The position numbers and the translations under genes were made by a program. Shown here piece by piece: positions 17,624 through 28,005 of a stretch of DNA of 64,000 nt; the stretch's first letter is position 1, and each line of letters starts with the position of its first letter. Source of the DNA: Pseudoalteromonas phenolica (GTDB lineage: Bacteria; Pseudomonadota; Gammaproteobacteria; Enterobacterales; Alteromonadaceae); the NCBI RefSeq assembly GCF_005886345.1, contig NZ_PNEC01000043.1, positions 1-64,000 on the forward strand, given 5' to 3'. Below the pieces are notes generated by a model. That model made no database searches and was not told where the DNA came from. It saw only the letters and a program-made list of their open reading frames with translations.

Positions 17624-18667
17624 ATGACTGACAACCTATTTCAACCATTTGCATTAAACAGCACCATAGAACTAAAGAATCGCATCTTAATGGCACCGCT
17701 TACGCGTTGTATGGCCGATGATAATTTGGTACCGACTCAAGCGATGGCTGATTATTATGCCCGTCGAGCAGGAGCAGGCCTTATAATCACAGAAGCAACA
17801 CAAATTCGCGCTGACGGCCAAGGTTACCCAAATACACCGGGTTTATTTACGCCTGAACAAATCAATGGTTGGCGCGTTGTCACAGACGCAGTTCACAAAA
17901 ATGGTGGAAAAATTTTTGCACAAATTTGGCATACAGGGCGAGTATCACACCCGTATTTTTACGAAGGCGATGAGGTACTTGCGCCAAGTGCGGTGAAGGT
18001 TGAAGGCACTGTGCCGAGAATGCGTGACCTTGAATACCAAACGCCAACCCCTATGACGCAAGTGCAGATCCAACAAATGGTAGAAGATTTTGCACAAGCG
18101 GCATCGAATGCCATCGACGCAGGTTTTGATGGCGTGGAGATCCACGGCGCTAATGGCTATCTTGTTGACCAGTTTTTGCATTACTCAAGTAATACCCGTG
18201 AAGATGAATTTGGTCAGACACCAGAGAATATGTCACGTTTTCCACTACAAGTAGTAGATGCCATCAGTGCAAGAATTGGCGCAGACAGAACCGCGTTACG
18301 TGTTTCTCCTGGGGCATATTTTAATATGGAAGCAGACGGCAGAGACAAAACCGTATTTGACTATTTATTAGATCAACTGTCTGAACGTCAATTAGCGTAT
18401 CTGCATGTAGGTATTTTCGATGATGCCATGGAGTTTGACTATTTAGGCGGTACGGTAAGTCATTATATTCGACAGAATTACCCACATACGCTGGTGGGGG
18501 TCGGTGGTTTCTCTGCAGAGATAGGAAGCCATGCAATAGCTGATAATAAATTCGATTTACTGGCGATTGGTCGACCTTTCATTGCCAACCCTGATTATGT
18601 TGAGCGTGTTCAATCAGGCGAAGCAGTGGTTGAATACTCCGAAGAAATGCTAACACAATTAGTTTAA
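17624..18667 (+). CDS. nemA: Old Yellow Enzyme family reductase (NemA-like)
   Basis: The 347-residue FMN-dependent reductase has the family landmarks: N-terminal LKNRILMAPLTRC with the flavin-binding Thr, EATQI, FAQIWHTGRVSHP, the substrate-binding EIHGANGYLVDQFL with the His/Asn pair, RVSPG, and C-terminal LLAIGRPFIANPD. Enzymes of this group reduce N-ethylmaleimide, enones and nitro compounds with NADPH in the cytoplasm. The length is normal. It is controlled by the divergent TetR regulator. The exact physiological substrate is not given by sequence. Confidence 0.93.
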   Translation: MTDNLFQPFALNSTIELKNRILMAPLTRCMADDNLVPTQAMADYYARRAGAGLIITEATQIRADGQGYPNTPGLFTPEQINGWRVVTDAVHKNGGKIFAQIWHTGRVSHPYFYEGDEVLAPSAVKVEGTVPRMRDLEYQTPTPMTQVQIQQMVEDFAQAASNAIDAGFDGVEIHGANGYLVDQFLHYSSNTREDEFGQTPENMSRFPLQVVDAISARIGADRTALRVSPGAYFNMEADGRDKTVFDYLLDQLSERQLAYLHVGIFDDAMEFDYLGGTVSHYIRQNYPHTLVGVGGFSAEIGSHAIADNKFDLLAIGRPFIANPDYVERVQSGEAVVEYSEEMLTQLV

Positions 18668-18723
18668 ACGCTGAGGTTTTAGCAAACTAAACAAAAGTTT
18701 CCCGATTAAAATTCACTTAGACC

Positions 18724-18755
18724 AAAGTGCTTACTCTCTAGTAAGCACTTTTTTG
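18724..18755 (+). terminator. Terminator after the OYE gene
   Basis: AAAGTGCTTAC and GTAAGCACTTT form an 11-bp stem with a 6-base loop, followed by a T-run. Confidence 0.9.
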
Positions 18756-18775
18756 TGTTTTTTTACTTAATTTCT

Positions 18776-20222
18776 TTATTTTATTTTTTGTAATTCAAAC
18801 TGACCAGCCACGGTCAATCCCGTCACTTTTTTGCCTTCAAATTTAAAGACAAACTCATTGCCAGAAACTGCACTGATAAACTTGGCGGTGTTTTCTGGTA
18901 CGAGTCGAGACGGTACTGGATCACCCGGGTTCTGAATTGTCACTTTGCCATCATTCACACTAATTTTAGAGATAAAATCGCCGTTATAACCAATGTCAGT
19001 GAGTAGCAGATACTCGCCTTTATAGGCGTCTAATTGCTGGGTGTTAAGTGTGATAGATTGAATGACAGTTTGCTCTAAAAATGCGACATCATAATGCTTA
19101 GATAATGTCGTCATAATTTCATTGTTCAGCGTATTAGCGTTGTCACCATTCGACATCACAACAAAAGCATCCCCTTGATTTACCATGGCTTTAAAATCAT
19201 TTGTGAAGCCAAGATTCTTTCCTCCATGGCCGAATGCCAATTGCCCTTTTATATCCATTAACTCAGGGCCCAGTCCCCAATTATTTTTATGCTTGGTGAA
19301 CATGGCAGTGACGGTTTCTTTTTGCAAAATGCCGTCTTTTTTGCCTTGCATGATGGCTTGCATATGAGAGGCATACCTTAAGATGTCGGTCGGGGTTGTC
19401 CAAAGCCCAGCTGCAGGTTTTTCAGGGTAATCATTGAATACAGCTGAATACATTTTGCCTTCAGCATTAAATGCCGCACTGGCTCGTTGCTTGAGATTAT
19501 TTGGTAATTTATGCGCAAAGGTGCTGTTCAGCATGCCCATAGGTTTAAGAATGTTTTTATCGGTGAAGTCAGCAAATGTCTGTCCGCTAATTTGCTCAAC
19601 CAGTAACTGCATAACCGTGTAGCCACCTCCAGAATAACGCCATTCAGAACCAGGCGTTAACACAACTTCAACTTTAGCAGTATTGCCTTGGCCGTTTAGT
19701 ACATCGATAGTTGAGGGAATTTTATTACCTGTTGCATAGCCAGGAAACCCGTGCACTGATAGCCCTGCGGTATGAGTGAGTAGCTGTCTAAGAGTGACAG
19801 GCGTTTCTTTAGATAGCTTAGCACCTGTTAATTGATTATTTGTTTACATCTTCGTCTAAAGACAGCTTACCTTGTTCAACTAATTTTAAAGCAGCTAATG
19901 CACCGATGGGCTTACTAATTGATCCCGCCTGAAATAGGGTATGTTCATTTACAGGTAGTTTGGTCTTACTGTTCGCAATGCCAAAACCTTTAGCCCACAC
20001 AATCTCACCATTTTTTAATACCGCGATGCTCAAGCCCGGTACATTCTCGGCAGCCATTCTCTGAATTAAGGTCGTCTTAGGTTGAGCTTCTCCTGCAATA
20101 ACAATGCTTTTTTGAATATGTTGTTCGATTGTGTCAGCAGCATGGGTTGGTTGGCTAAGCGTGCCTGCGACCAGTATCAAACTACTCGTAATGGCAATAT
20201 TAATGGCTTTCCTTATAAACAT
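18776..20222 (-). pseudogene. Frameshifted serine hydrolase of the beta-lactamase/class C family
   Basis: The first 128 codons (19836-20222) encode a signal peptide and the N-terminal half with FQAGSISKPIGALAALKLVEQ, whose SxxK holds the catalytic Ser and Lys. The frame ends at TAA near 19835. The rest continues in another frame as QLTGAKLSKETPVTLRQLLTHTAGL and runs to 18776, with YSGGGYTVMQ (the YxN-type position, here Tyr-Ser-Gly) and a late FGHGGKNLGF that takes the KTG/HxG position. A C-terminal DUF3471-like beta domain follows. One extra base near 19830-19836 would explain the break. It is a pseudogene or a sequencing error; no other damage is seen. Confidence 0.85.
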
Positions 20223-20326
20223 AGTGATTCCTCAATTATTCGATTTAGGTGGAGTCCATTATTTAAGCTATCAGAGTTGTTGATTGGTGACTACTGAATT
20301 GAAATGCTTGTTTACAAATAAAAAAA

Positions 20327-20348
20327 CGGCGAGTGCTAGCTCGCCGTT
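20327..20348 (-). terminator. Terminator of the TPR-C39 gene
   Basis: ACGGCGAG and CTCGCCGT pair around a 6-base loop and are followed, on the minus strand, by seven T. The same hairpin with one loop change is found at 25465-25486. Confidence 0.9.
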
Positions 20349-20363
20349 GAACATCTTATTTAT

Positions 20364-23300
20364 TTAAAACGTAAGCCAAGCAAGTTTTAATCTATCGAAA
20401 AAACTATTCGTATGTATGAGTTGCTTTATTCCCTCTAAAAACGATTGATGTATAAAATCGTTAGAAGCTAGGCCTTTTACTTTTTTATAGCTCTTTTTGA
20501 GTCGCTTTAAGTCATTTTGAACATCTCCAATATAAGGAGTTCCAGCGAATTGATATAAAGAAGACATGAGCTCTAAGCATTTAAGAATGTGAAGCTCAGA
20601 TTCTATAAGCTCATTTTTATCAATAAAGTTAAATTCTTCCGGGTAAATTTTCTTTGTATTTATCCATTCCATTGCGTGCTGCCAAACAAGTAGATTGTGA
20701 AGTGTATGATCAGGAGTTGTATCTTTGGCTTCTTCTAATATGATCGTGGCATCTGCATGTTTGCCAAGCATTAACAAACAAATAGCATATTGATATAAAC
20801 AGGACATTGGGACGATACTGCGATCGGATAAGTCATTCATAAGTGCAGCAACATTATAATAGTGTTGGCGCTGCATATATAAATCTATAATACGACCAAT
20901 TAATGTACCGTCTTGATGTATTCTATGTTTGTGCAGTTCGATAAGTTTGATGTCTGGCACAGTGTTTTTGTCTTGCCAATAATCAACTAAACCACAAAAT
21001 GCGCCAGACCAAATCTTATCAGAGCTGATTTTTTGCATTTTTTCTAAAAGTGTATCCACTACTTTAGAAGGGTAAGACTCGATAAATTTGTCAGCCCAGA
21101 AATAAGCTTGCATTTGAGAGCATTGGGTCAATGATGATTCTAATACATCGATGAGCTGAAGTTTATCAGTATGTTTACTCAAAGCATTAAAGGCGTGTTG
21201 GATAGTGCCATACATCTCACAGTCAGTATTGGTTAATTGTTCGAATGTTTTTCTCGCATATTCAATTTGACCTAGTTGACAAAGGACATTTACTTTTCTT
21301 GCCAGAGCAAAGCTGACAATTGAGAACTGTTCGTAGTTTTCAAGGCAATGTAATGCGACTTCAAATTCTGATAAATCAATTAATCTATCAATATAAGTAA
21401 GCACAATGTATTCATCGCTTGGAGCTAATTTATAAGCTCTTTCTAATAGGGTTGTGGCCTTGCTTGCATCACCAAACTCTAATATTTGCTCGGCAGCAAC
21501 ACATAAATGCTCAGGCGAGTGAGGGTTTAATTCTATTTGTCTATTAGCTGCTTTGATTATTTTGTGCTCATAGCTTTTATCTAAAGTTAAAAAACTACGA
21601 TACAGTTCATAAATCCTTTGCCAAGTTTTGTTATGATCAGCTTGGTTTTTTATTGCGTTCCAAAGTGTCTGTGCAGCAAGCTCTTGTTTTCCTGTTTGAG
21701 CTAAAAAGTCAGCTTTAGATTCAGCTAAAGTGAGAGGTAATTGCTCTCCCCAAGGGGTACTTTCAAGTAACTTGATTGCGTCGTTGAATCGTCCATTGTT
21801 TGTTAATAAGTCCGCTAGCTGCTTAAGACTTTCTTCATTCATTGGATCATGTTCTAAACCTTGCTTCAAATAATTTTCTTTTTCAGAGATTTGATTAGTA
21901 GCATAAGCTGCAAAACGCCAACTTGCAGCAATATGAGGCTGAGATTGGATCAATTCTGATGCGAGCTCAGCCAAACGATCATGATACCCAAGCTCTACAG
22001 ATGTTTTCTTGAGCATTCCCCATGCCCAAGTATAGTTAGTATGAAGTCTGATAGCCGTAATTAGGTGACTGTGCGCATCTTCTGTAAAGCCTAGTTTGTA
22101 AGCGTAGTCAGCATAGAAACCATGGAGGATCCCATCTTGTCCATTATGCTTAAGACCATTTTTTATTACTTCAAAGGCGAGTTCAATTTTGCCTTGTTTT
22201 TCATATAAATCTGCTAAATTTTTTGACACCCTATCCCAAGCTGGGTTGATTGAAAGCGCTTTAATGTTACTCTCGATTGCAGCGTCAATATTTCCTTCAG
22301 CTAATTCTAAATCAGCTTGTTCAGTGTAAAGTCGAGGAACAAGAGGTAGCTTTAATTGACCAAGATTTAAAACTTCAAATGCTTTGTCTGCATCATTGAA
22401 TTTACTATAGAACTGGCTAGCAATACAGTAGGTAGACCAGTCGTTCGAATAGTCATTAAGTAAAGTATTAATAAAGTCTTCTAAATCACATTTGGCTGCG
22501 ATATTTTGGGCTTCATTCCAATAGTGCCAGATACCCGTTTCCATAGAGTGTTGATTTGAAAGCTCACTTTTAACAAAGTCTAGATGTTCTTCTTTTAATT
22601 CGATACTGGTTGCTGTGACATCTAATATCCAAAGTGCTGTTTCATTGTCTACATCTTTCGTAAGCACCTTTTTTGCAAGCTGGATAGCACTAGGAAAGTC
22701 TTCATTAAAGAAATAACATCTAGCAAGCTGCGCTTCTTGATAAGAGCCGTTTAACATATCATTTGCTGTTTTTGCTTGCTCAAGGGCTTCTTTATAGTCA
22801 TTTAACTCAACAAGAGTATTAATTAAAGTCTTTCTTAAATGCCAGTTTTCTGGTCTCTTTAATAAAATTCGTTCCAATTGAAGTTTCAGATAGGATGGAC
22901 TTGAGTGCCAATCAGTTAAGTAAAAGTAAACATCAGGAACCTCTGAATATTTTGATATGAGTAACTCTAGCTCAGAGTTTAACTTTTCTTGTCTTCCTAG
23001 TTTATTTAAGCTTCTGAAATAGTTATTGGCGGCAGAAAACAATAATGGTGTATCAATAAAGATTTCTTTAAAGCAAGAAGATGCTTTTTCTAATAGCCCT
23101 TGCATTTCATAAAGTCGTGCTTTTAAATTTAGGTATACGGTTTTTGAAAGAAATTCTTTTTTGTTATTAAGCAATTTTCTTAGAGATTCTAAATCACCTA
23201 TATCTGCCAAGGCGTTAGCTAAAGTACTTATAAGCTGGGTGTCACTGGGGTGTAGTATCAAAGATGATTTTAGTACTTTAATACCTTCTTGTTCTCTATT

Positions 23301-25346
23301 TAATGTACACATGGATCTATATAGAGAGATTGATGGCAAAGGGGATTGTGACTGATACTTATTGACTCTTTTTTGCAGCCACTCAATGGCTAGTTGCGAT
23401 TTTCCTAAAATATTGGCTGTTTTGAAATAGCTTTCAACATATTCAGTATCGGTATCATCCATATTATGGCTAATAAAAAAGCAATCATTGGCTTTTTGGA
23501 ATGCCTGCTTTTGCCAATAATATTGGCCAAGCGTGTTAAATACTGAAGGGCTTTTATAACCATATCGTTTAAGTATTTTGAGTTGTTCTGCTAACAGGAT
23601 TGGCTGTTCATTTGTTTTGCTGAGTTCATTAAATAAAACTTCACTTAAAGTCAGATTAAACTGATCTTTTAAATTGCTACTAAGCCAATTAATGGCCTCC
23701 TGACGACTTTGTAAGTCACGGATATAGTAATATTTTGAGTTAAGTAGAACTGTCTCATGAGGTGCAATCTCTAATAATTGCTCTGTTGTTTTCTGGATTT
23801 CCAAAAGATCGTTATAAAAACAAGCAAGGCTTCTTTTGGCAACTAAAGTGAGTCGATGATCGTTAGATAAAGCACTCATTTCATCAACAGCACTCAGCAT
23901 CTCATCTGTATTGTTTGCAATTTTGGCTAGTTCATACTTGTCATAGATTGGAAATAAGTGACTACATGTAGTTTGAATGAAGCTAAGAGAATCTTTCTTT
24001 TCATTTGGAACAAATGCTATGCACCTTGCGCCATTAAATACTTCTTTTTCTATGGTTTCTTGTATGAGCATCTCTTGCATTGCGGTACTACTAGGATCCA
24101 TGATAAACATAGTACCGTGTCGTAAGTTATAACCCATTACGACTTGCATGTGAGCATTAAAGCCATCTGTAGTGACGAGTGCAAACGGAATATTACAATC
24201 TATTAAGTTTACTAAAATAGATTTTTCTAATTCAAACTCGACAAAATCAAAGCCATTGTTTCTTAACCATTGCCTTTCTTTAGTGCTATGCGTTCCATCA
24301 AAACAGATTTCATCTGCTATAGCTTGAGAGTCAATCGGTATACCATAAAAGTGGCATATAGCAGACATTGATGTGGGTGCACAAGTGAGGTGTTTTTGCT
24401 TGATAAATGGAACGTCAAGTTTTTTAATTGCTGAGTTTATTTTTGAGGTGATATCATCAAAACTATCAATGTTCTCACATACTTTTTGCCAATAAAAAAG
24501 TTTACTCTTTTCAAGAAGTGCCTTCCCCTCAGCTAGTTTTCCTTGATTTAAGAGGCATTGCCCCTTCAATACATTGAACGTTTTTCGCGATTGTTTGTCA
24601 TCATCAAACTTCAAAGATTCATATTGTGATAAAGCATAGTTACAGTTTTCCCAATCCAACAAATCCGCCAAGGAGCTTGCACACTCAAGCCAAAGACTCG
24701 CAGATTCGTACTTAGGTAATTCATTTAATAGAAAAGAGGTAGCTTGCCTTAGCCCTTTCACCTGTTGTTTAGCATTGAAATAAGCACGTAGAGTACTGAT
24801 CCTAGGAGAGGACTCATATAGCTCCGAAGCTAAGTCAAATGCAGCCTCAAAGTTATCTTGTGAAATAAGATTTCGGATTCTGATGGTCTCAAACCAAATT
24901 TTATTGTCTGATTGTGTTTGAGCATTGGAAAGAAGCTCTTCTGCTCGGTCAAAATCATTAAACTGGGCCTTTAAAATTGCTTCAAAAGCAATTACGTCTT
25001 CGGTGTATTCTGTATTAATGATTAAAGCTTTAGTTTTATCAAATAACTCTTGGGCTAATATGCTGCCAAAGTTGTTAAGCTTATAATACCAATAGTCGAA
25101 CAATACTTTAGGTGAAGACTTATGACTACGATAGAGCCTTAGGGTAATAGCATCTGAGTTACGATCTCCGCCTAAATGAGCATATATTGTGCTAGATATT
25201 CTTAGTTGCTCTTCTTTTATCCATGAATTAATAGGTCCCCAATTACTTTCGCAAAATAGTTTTGCCTGTTTATAACAACCTTTTTTCAGGAGTGATTTTG
25301 CTTGCTCGATAGTATTTTGTTGTTGTTCTTGTAACACTAAATCCAC
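20364..25346 (-). CDS. Giant TPR protein with an internal C39-like peptidase domain, 1660 aa
   Basis: The start is GTG with AAGGATC upstream. There is no signal peptide or membrane segment, so it should be cytoplasmic. Residues about 1-300 are TPR-like helices, about 310-440 a papain-like C39 domain, and about 450-1600 more TPR repeats. The peptidase triad is visible: Cys322 in LTCAPTSMSA, His399 in NAHMQVVMGY and Asp417 in FIMDPSS. C39 domains usually cleave leader peptides after double glycine on ABC transporters; here there is no transporter part, so the domain may process or only bind a peptide. It is monocistronic, bracketed by near-identical hairpins. Function is unknown. Confidence 0.75.
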   Translation of the reverse strand: MDLVLQEQQQNTIEQAKSLLKKGCYKQAKLFCESNWGPINSWIKEEQLRISSTIYAHLGGDRNSDAITLRLYRSHKSSPKVLFDYWYYKLNNFGSILAQELFDKTKALIINTEYTEDVIAFEAILKAQFNDFDRAEELLSNAQTQSDNKIWFETIRIRNLISQDNFEAAFDLASELYESSPRISTLRAYFNAKQQVKGLRQATSFLLNELPKYESASLWLECASSLADLLDWENCNYALSQYESLKFDDDKQSRKTFNVLKGQCLLNQGKLAEGKALLEKSKLFYWQKVCENIDSFDDITSKINSAIKKLDVPFIKQKHLTCAPTSMSAICHFYGIPIDSQAIADEICFDGTHSTKERQWLRNNGFDFVEFELEKSILVNLIDCNIPFALVTTDGFNAHMQVVMGYNLRHGTMFIMDPSSTAMQEMLIQETIEKEVFNGARCIAFVPNEKKDSLSFIQTTCSHLFPIYDKYELAKIANNTDEMLSAVDEMSALSNDHRLTLVAKRSLACFYNDLLEIQKTTEQLLEIAPHETVLLNSKYYYIRDLQSRQEAINWLSSNLKDQFNLTLSEVLFNELSKTNEQPILLAEQLKILKRYGYKSPSVFNTLGQYYWQKQAFQKANDCFFISHNMDDTDTEYVESYFKTANILGKSQLAIEWLQKRVNKYQSQSPLPSISLYRSMCTLNREQEGIKVLKSSLILHPSDTQLISTLANALADIGDLESLRKLLNNKKEFLSKTVYLNLKARLYEMQGLLEKASSCFKEIFIDTPLLFSAANNYFRSLNKLGRQEKLNSELELLISKYSEVPDVYFYLTDWHSSPSYLKLQLERILLKRPENWHLRKTLINTLVELNDYKEALEQAKTANDMLNGSYQEAQLARCYFFNEDFPSAIQLAKKVLTKDVDNETALWILDVTATSIELKEEHLDFVKSELSNQHSMETGIWHYWNEAQNIAAKCDLEDFINTLLNDYSNDWSTYCIASQFYSKFNDADKAFEVLNLGQLKLPLVPRLYTEQADLELAEGNIDAAIESNIKALSINPAWDRVSKNLADLYEKQGKIELAFEVIKNGLKHNGQDGILHGFYADYAYKLGFTEDAHSHLITAIRLHTNYTWAWGMLKKTSVELGYHDRLAELASELIQSQPHIAASWRFAAYATNQISEKENYLKQGLEHDPMNEESLKQLADLLTNNGRFNDAIKLLESTPWGEQLPLTLAESKADFLAQTGKQELAAQTLWNAIKNQADHNKTWQRIYELYRSFLTLDKSYEHKIIKAANRQIELNPHSPEHLCVAAEQILEFGDASKATTLLERAYKLAPSDEYIVLTYIDRLIDLSEFEVALHCLENYEQFSIVSFALARKVNVLCQLGQIEYARKTFEQLTNTDCEMYGTIQHAFNALSKHTDKLQLIDVLESSLTQCSQMQAYFWADKFIESYPSKVVDTLLEKMQKISSDKIWSGAFCGLVDYWQDKNTVPDIKLIELHKHRIHQDGTLIGRIIDLYMQRQHYYNVAALMNDLSDRSIVPMSCLYQYAICLLMLGKHADATIILEEAKDTTPDHTLHNLLVWQHAMEWINTKKIYPEEFNFIDKNELIESELHILKCLELMSSLYQFAGTPYIGDVQNDLKRLKKSYKKVKGLASNDFIHQSFLEGIKQLIHTNSFFDRLKLAWLTF

Positions 25347-25460
25347 TTATGATCCTTGCGTATGGTATAGCTGGTTTCTGTAAGCTTGAAAATAAAGCTA
25401 ATACTTTAAATTTAATTTACCTATATATTAAACAGGAATTAGCAAGAAGGCATCAATAAT

Positions 25461-25489
25461 AAAAACGGCGAGTACTAGCTCGCCGTTTT
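25461..25489 (-). terminator. Terminator between the broken 25518 gene and the TPR-C39 gene
   Basis: Same ACGGCGAG/CTCGCCGT hairpin as at 20327-20348, with A-run and T-run on both sides. It ends transcription of the upstream minus-strand gene and isolates the TPR-C39 gene. Confidence 0.9.
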
Positions 25490-25517
25490 GTTTGGGGGAT
25501 CTTCTTCAAATAAAAGT

Positions 25518-26570
25518 TTATTGAAAGTACTGAGTCAATGCTTGTTTTAAGTGTTCAGCCATTGCGTCACGGTGATATTTTCTGACACCATAGCTTTGCT
25601 CTAGGTGAATAAAGCGTTTTGCAGAAGCATCTGCGCTTTTATGGCAACTATCAACAGAGCCATTTGAATGGCGACCTTGCACATTCCACGTACCACCCAG
25701 GCTTTTAGTATCGTTACCATAAACACAGGCTTTAATTTTGCCACCCGCTTCGACGTTTTTTCTGAGCAGTTGCATAATACTGTGTTCATCGTCATTGGTT
25801 GCATAACGCACACCCTCACTTAAATTAAGCATGAGATCGTTATCGGTACCACATTGAGATTGTAATTTGGCACGAGTGGTAGAGCCAAAACCGTGATATT
25901 GAATAAATAGGGTCGTGTCATCGTAGTTGCTAGCTTGTTTGTGGGCGACTTGAAAATATGACTCGGTTTGGTGCGCAACGTCGCTTGCAGAGTAATTTGT
26001 GCCTGTGCATTCGCTGATATCATGACTGCTGTCACGGCGTGTCCCTGCAAGCATTAGTAACTTGCTCTGTGTGTGTAAGAAAGCGTCAATTGATTGCGTA
26101 CCTGTGAAAGAGTCGCGCTTTGGGTGAGGTGCTTGAAGTACCGCATTTAAGCCATTTGGGTTAAGCACATAAGTACCACCACCTTTAAAATAGGCACTTG
26201 GCAATTGGTTTTTCTCTTGCAATAAGTAGTAAGTATTACCCGTAACTACATCTGAAAATTGAATAACTAGGTAATCAATTTGTTGGGCATATTCTTCTGC
26301 AAGCGGCCAGTTTTGTTGATAAAAGGCATCAAACATTTGCTCGAACGTGTGTTGTTCTTGAGCTGATGGCATCACCCAGCGGTCATCGGCTTTGCTGCCA
26401 TAGTTATATGACTTCAAATGCTTATCTAACTAACCAGACATCAAGGTGATTGCTTTTGAAGGAAAGCTAAAAAAAGTAATGAGAAAAAGAACGCATGTGA
26501 TGATGACGTAAAATACCAGAGGACGAGCACCATTTGATGTATTGGTTGTATCAGGTTCGAATAAATGCAT
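25518..26570 (-). pseudogene. Membrane-anchored hydrolase-like protein split by an in-frame amber codon
   Basis: From ATG at 26570 a 46-residue N-terminus is encoded with one membrane segment (about 18-36, LVFYVIITCVLFLITFF), then TAG at 26430-26432. The same frame continues without another stop to 25518 as a protein of about 300 residues. The segment after the stop has QAPHPKRDS, LAGTRRDSSHD and LFIQYHGFG, a spacing of His and charged residues suggesting a metallohydrolase, perhaps N-formylglutamate-amidohydrolase-like; this is a weak assignment. The intact original would be an anchored periplasmic enzyme. A restart at TTG 26417 would give a cytosolic product without the anchor. Confidence 0.65.
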
Positions 26571-26803
26571 ATTGCACCCCAAAGTTTTGGAAAACTGACC
26601 CAGTTACATCCTTGGGAATACTTAAAAAGTATTAGTCTGTTTTTTTAAATTACTAAAGTAGTAGTATTAATATCAGGGTTTGCAAAAAAGTACTAGTATA
26701 GTCATTTAAAATGAGCAAATAGTATTAGTTAGAGGCTAGAGGCTAGAGGCAACCGAAGTAACATGTGTGATCAATTCGGTTGCGTTGTTAGAATGGGGAA
26801 AAG
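26571..26803. other. Intergenic region with repeated AGTATTAG-like motifs
   Basis: Four variants of an AGTATTAGT-like motif recur at about 26628, 26657, 26690 and 26719, and three TAGAGGC units lie at 26730-26750. The first group could be operator half-sites for the upstream minus-strand gene; no known regulator is suggested. Confidence 0.4.
26730..26750 (+). repeat. TAGAGGC x3 tandem repeat
   Basis: Three exact 7-bp units, 54 bp downstream of the hmp stop. Confidence 0.9.
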
Positions 26804-27991
26804 TTAAAGTTGTGCGTGCGGGCCGAATACCTCGTAGTGAATTCGACTACTGCAAACACCTAGGTTTTCTAATTCGGTTTTAGCAAATTTCATAAATCCA
26901 ATCGGCCCACAGAGATAAAAGTGACCTGTTTGCTTTGGCAGTTCGATTTGCGAAAAATCAATCAAGCCAGTTGATTGATTTTCCAGTAATTGAGACTGTT
27001 TCGTTTCTCTTAACCAAGTATGGTGCGACCATTGGTTTTGCTCACATAAAGTTGCAGTTTGCAGTGCAAACGAATGTTGTTCTTGGTTTTCACAGGCATG
27101 TAAGAATGTCACAGGATGCGGGTATTTAATATCGGACTTAAATTCAAGCATAGATTGCATTGGTGTGATGCCAACTCCAGCAGAAATAAGCACAACCGGA
27201 GATTGTTTATCTGTAAAATAGAAATCTCCAACGGGGGCATGTAAGTCAACAACATCACCAACATTTAAATGATCGTGCAGGAAGTTTGAAACAATACCAT
27301 TATGCTCACCCAACTCTCGCTTTACCGAGATGCGATAGCTGCGTCCATTAGGTTTATCTGATAACGAGTATTGACGTATTTCAGTATGTTCAAATTGTTC
27401 ATTGCTGATTTCAATACCTAAGTATTGGCCGGGTTTAAAGTCTGCAACCGCTTGTTCATCGACAGGAATAAACACAAAACTGGTAACCAATTTTGATTCA
27501 GGCGTTTTACTGGCGAGTCTAAATGCACGTTTGCCTTGCCAACCTCCAAGTTTATTGGCGTTTTCAGCATAAATTGAGTTTTCTTTATTGATAAAGATAC
27601 CAGCGAGTACGCCATAAGCAGTGGTCCAAGCGTCTTCTATTTCTGTTGTAAAGTCTGCGCCTAATAATTCCCTAAATGTCTCAATTAAATGCAGACCAAC
27701 AATGTCATAGTGATGCGCTTGAATGTGAAAGCTAGTGTGTTTGTTTGCAATGCGCTCTACCGCACTTTTTAATGCACTCAAGTTATCTATGTTTTTTGCA
27801 TAGGCCAGTATAGCTTCAAATAACGCGACCTTTTGACGACCTGTATGCTGGTTACTCATGTTGAAAATGTGTTTAAGTTCAGGGTTCTCTCTAAACATAC
27901 GATTATAGAAATGCTCTGTGATGGCACTGCCACCTTGTTCAATAATGACAGACGTACTTTTAACTATATCTATGTGCTGTTTGGTTAACAT
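26804..27991 (-). CDS. hmp: Flavohemoglobin, nitric oxide dioxygenase
   Basis: The ATG at 27991 follows GAGGAAAGTC and is preferred over a TTG 12 bp upstream. The 395-residue protein has a globin domain (about 1-140) with the proximal-His region NKHTSFHIQAHHYDIVG, a FAD domain (RQYSLSD, about 205) and an NAD domain (LISAGVGITPMQSML, then FYLCGPIGFM). It converts NO and O2 to nitrate in the cytoplasm, protecting from nitrosative stress. It sits 14 bp after a small membrane protein gene and shares its promoter, which has sigma-54 and NorR-like features. Confidence 0.97.
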   Translation of the reverse strand: MLTKQHIDIVKSTSVIIEQGGSAITEHFYNRMFRENPELKHIFNMSNQHTGRQKVALFEAILAYAKNIDNLSALKSAVERIANKHTSFHIQAHHYDIVGLHLIETFRELLGADFTTEIEDAWTTAYGVLAGIFINKENSIYAENANKLGGWQGKRAFRLASKTPESKLVTSFVFIPVDEQAVADFKPGQYLGIEISNEQFEHTEIRQYSLSDKPNGRSYRISVKRELGEHNGIVSNFLHDHLNVGDVVDLHAPVGDFYFTDKQSPVVLISAGVGITPMQSMLEFKSDIKYPHPVTFLHACENQEQHSFALQTATLCEQNQWSHHTWLRETKQSQLLENQSTGLIDFSQIELPKQTGHFYLCGPIGFMKFAKTELENLGVCSSRIHYEVFGPHAQL

Positions 27992-28005
27992 GACTTTCCT
28001 CAAGA

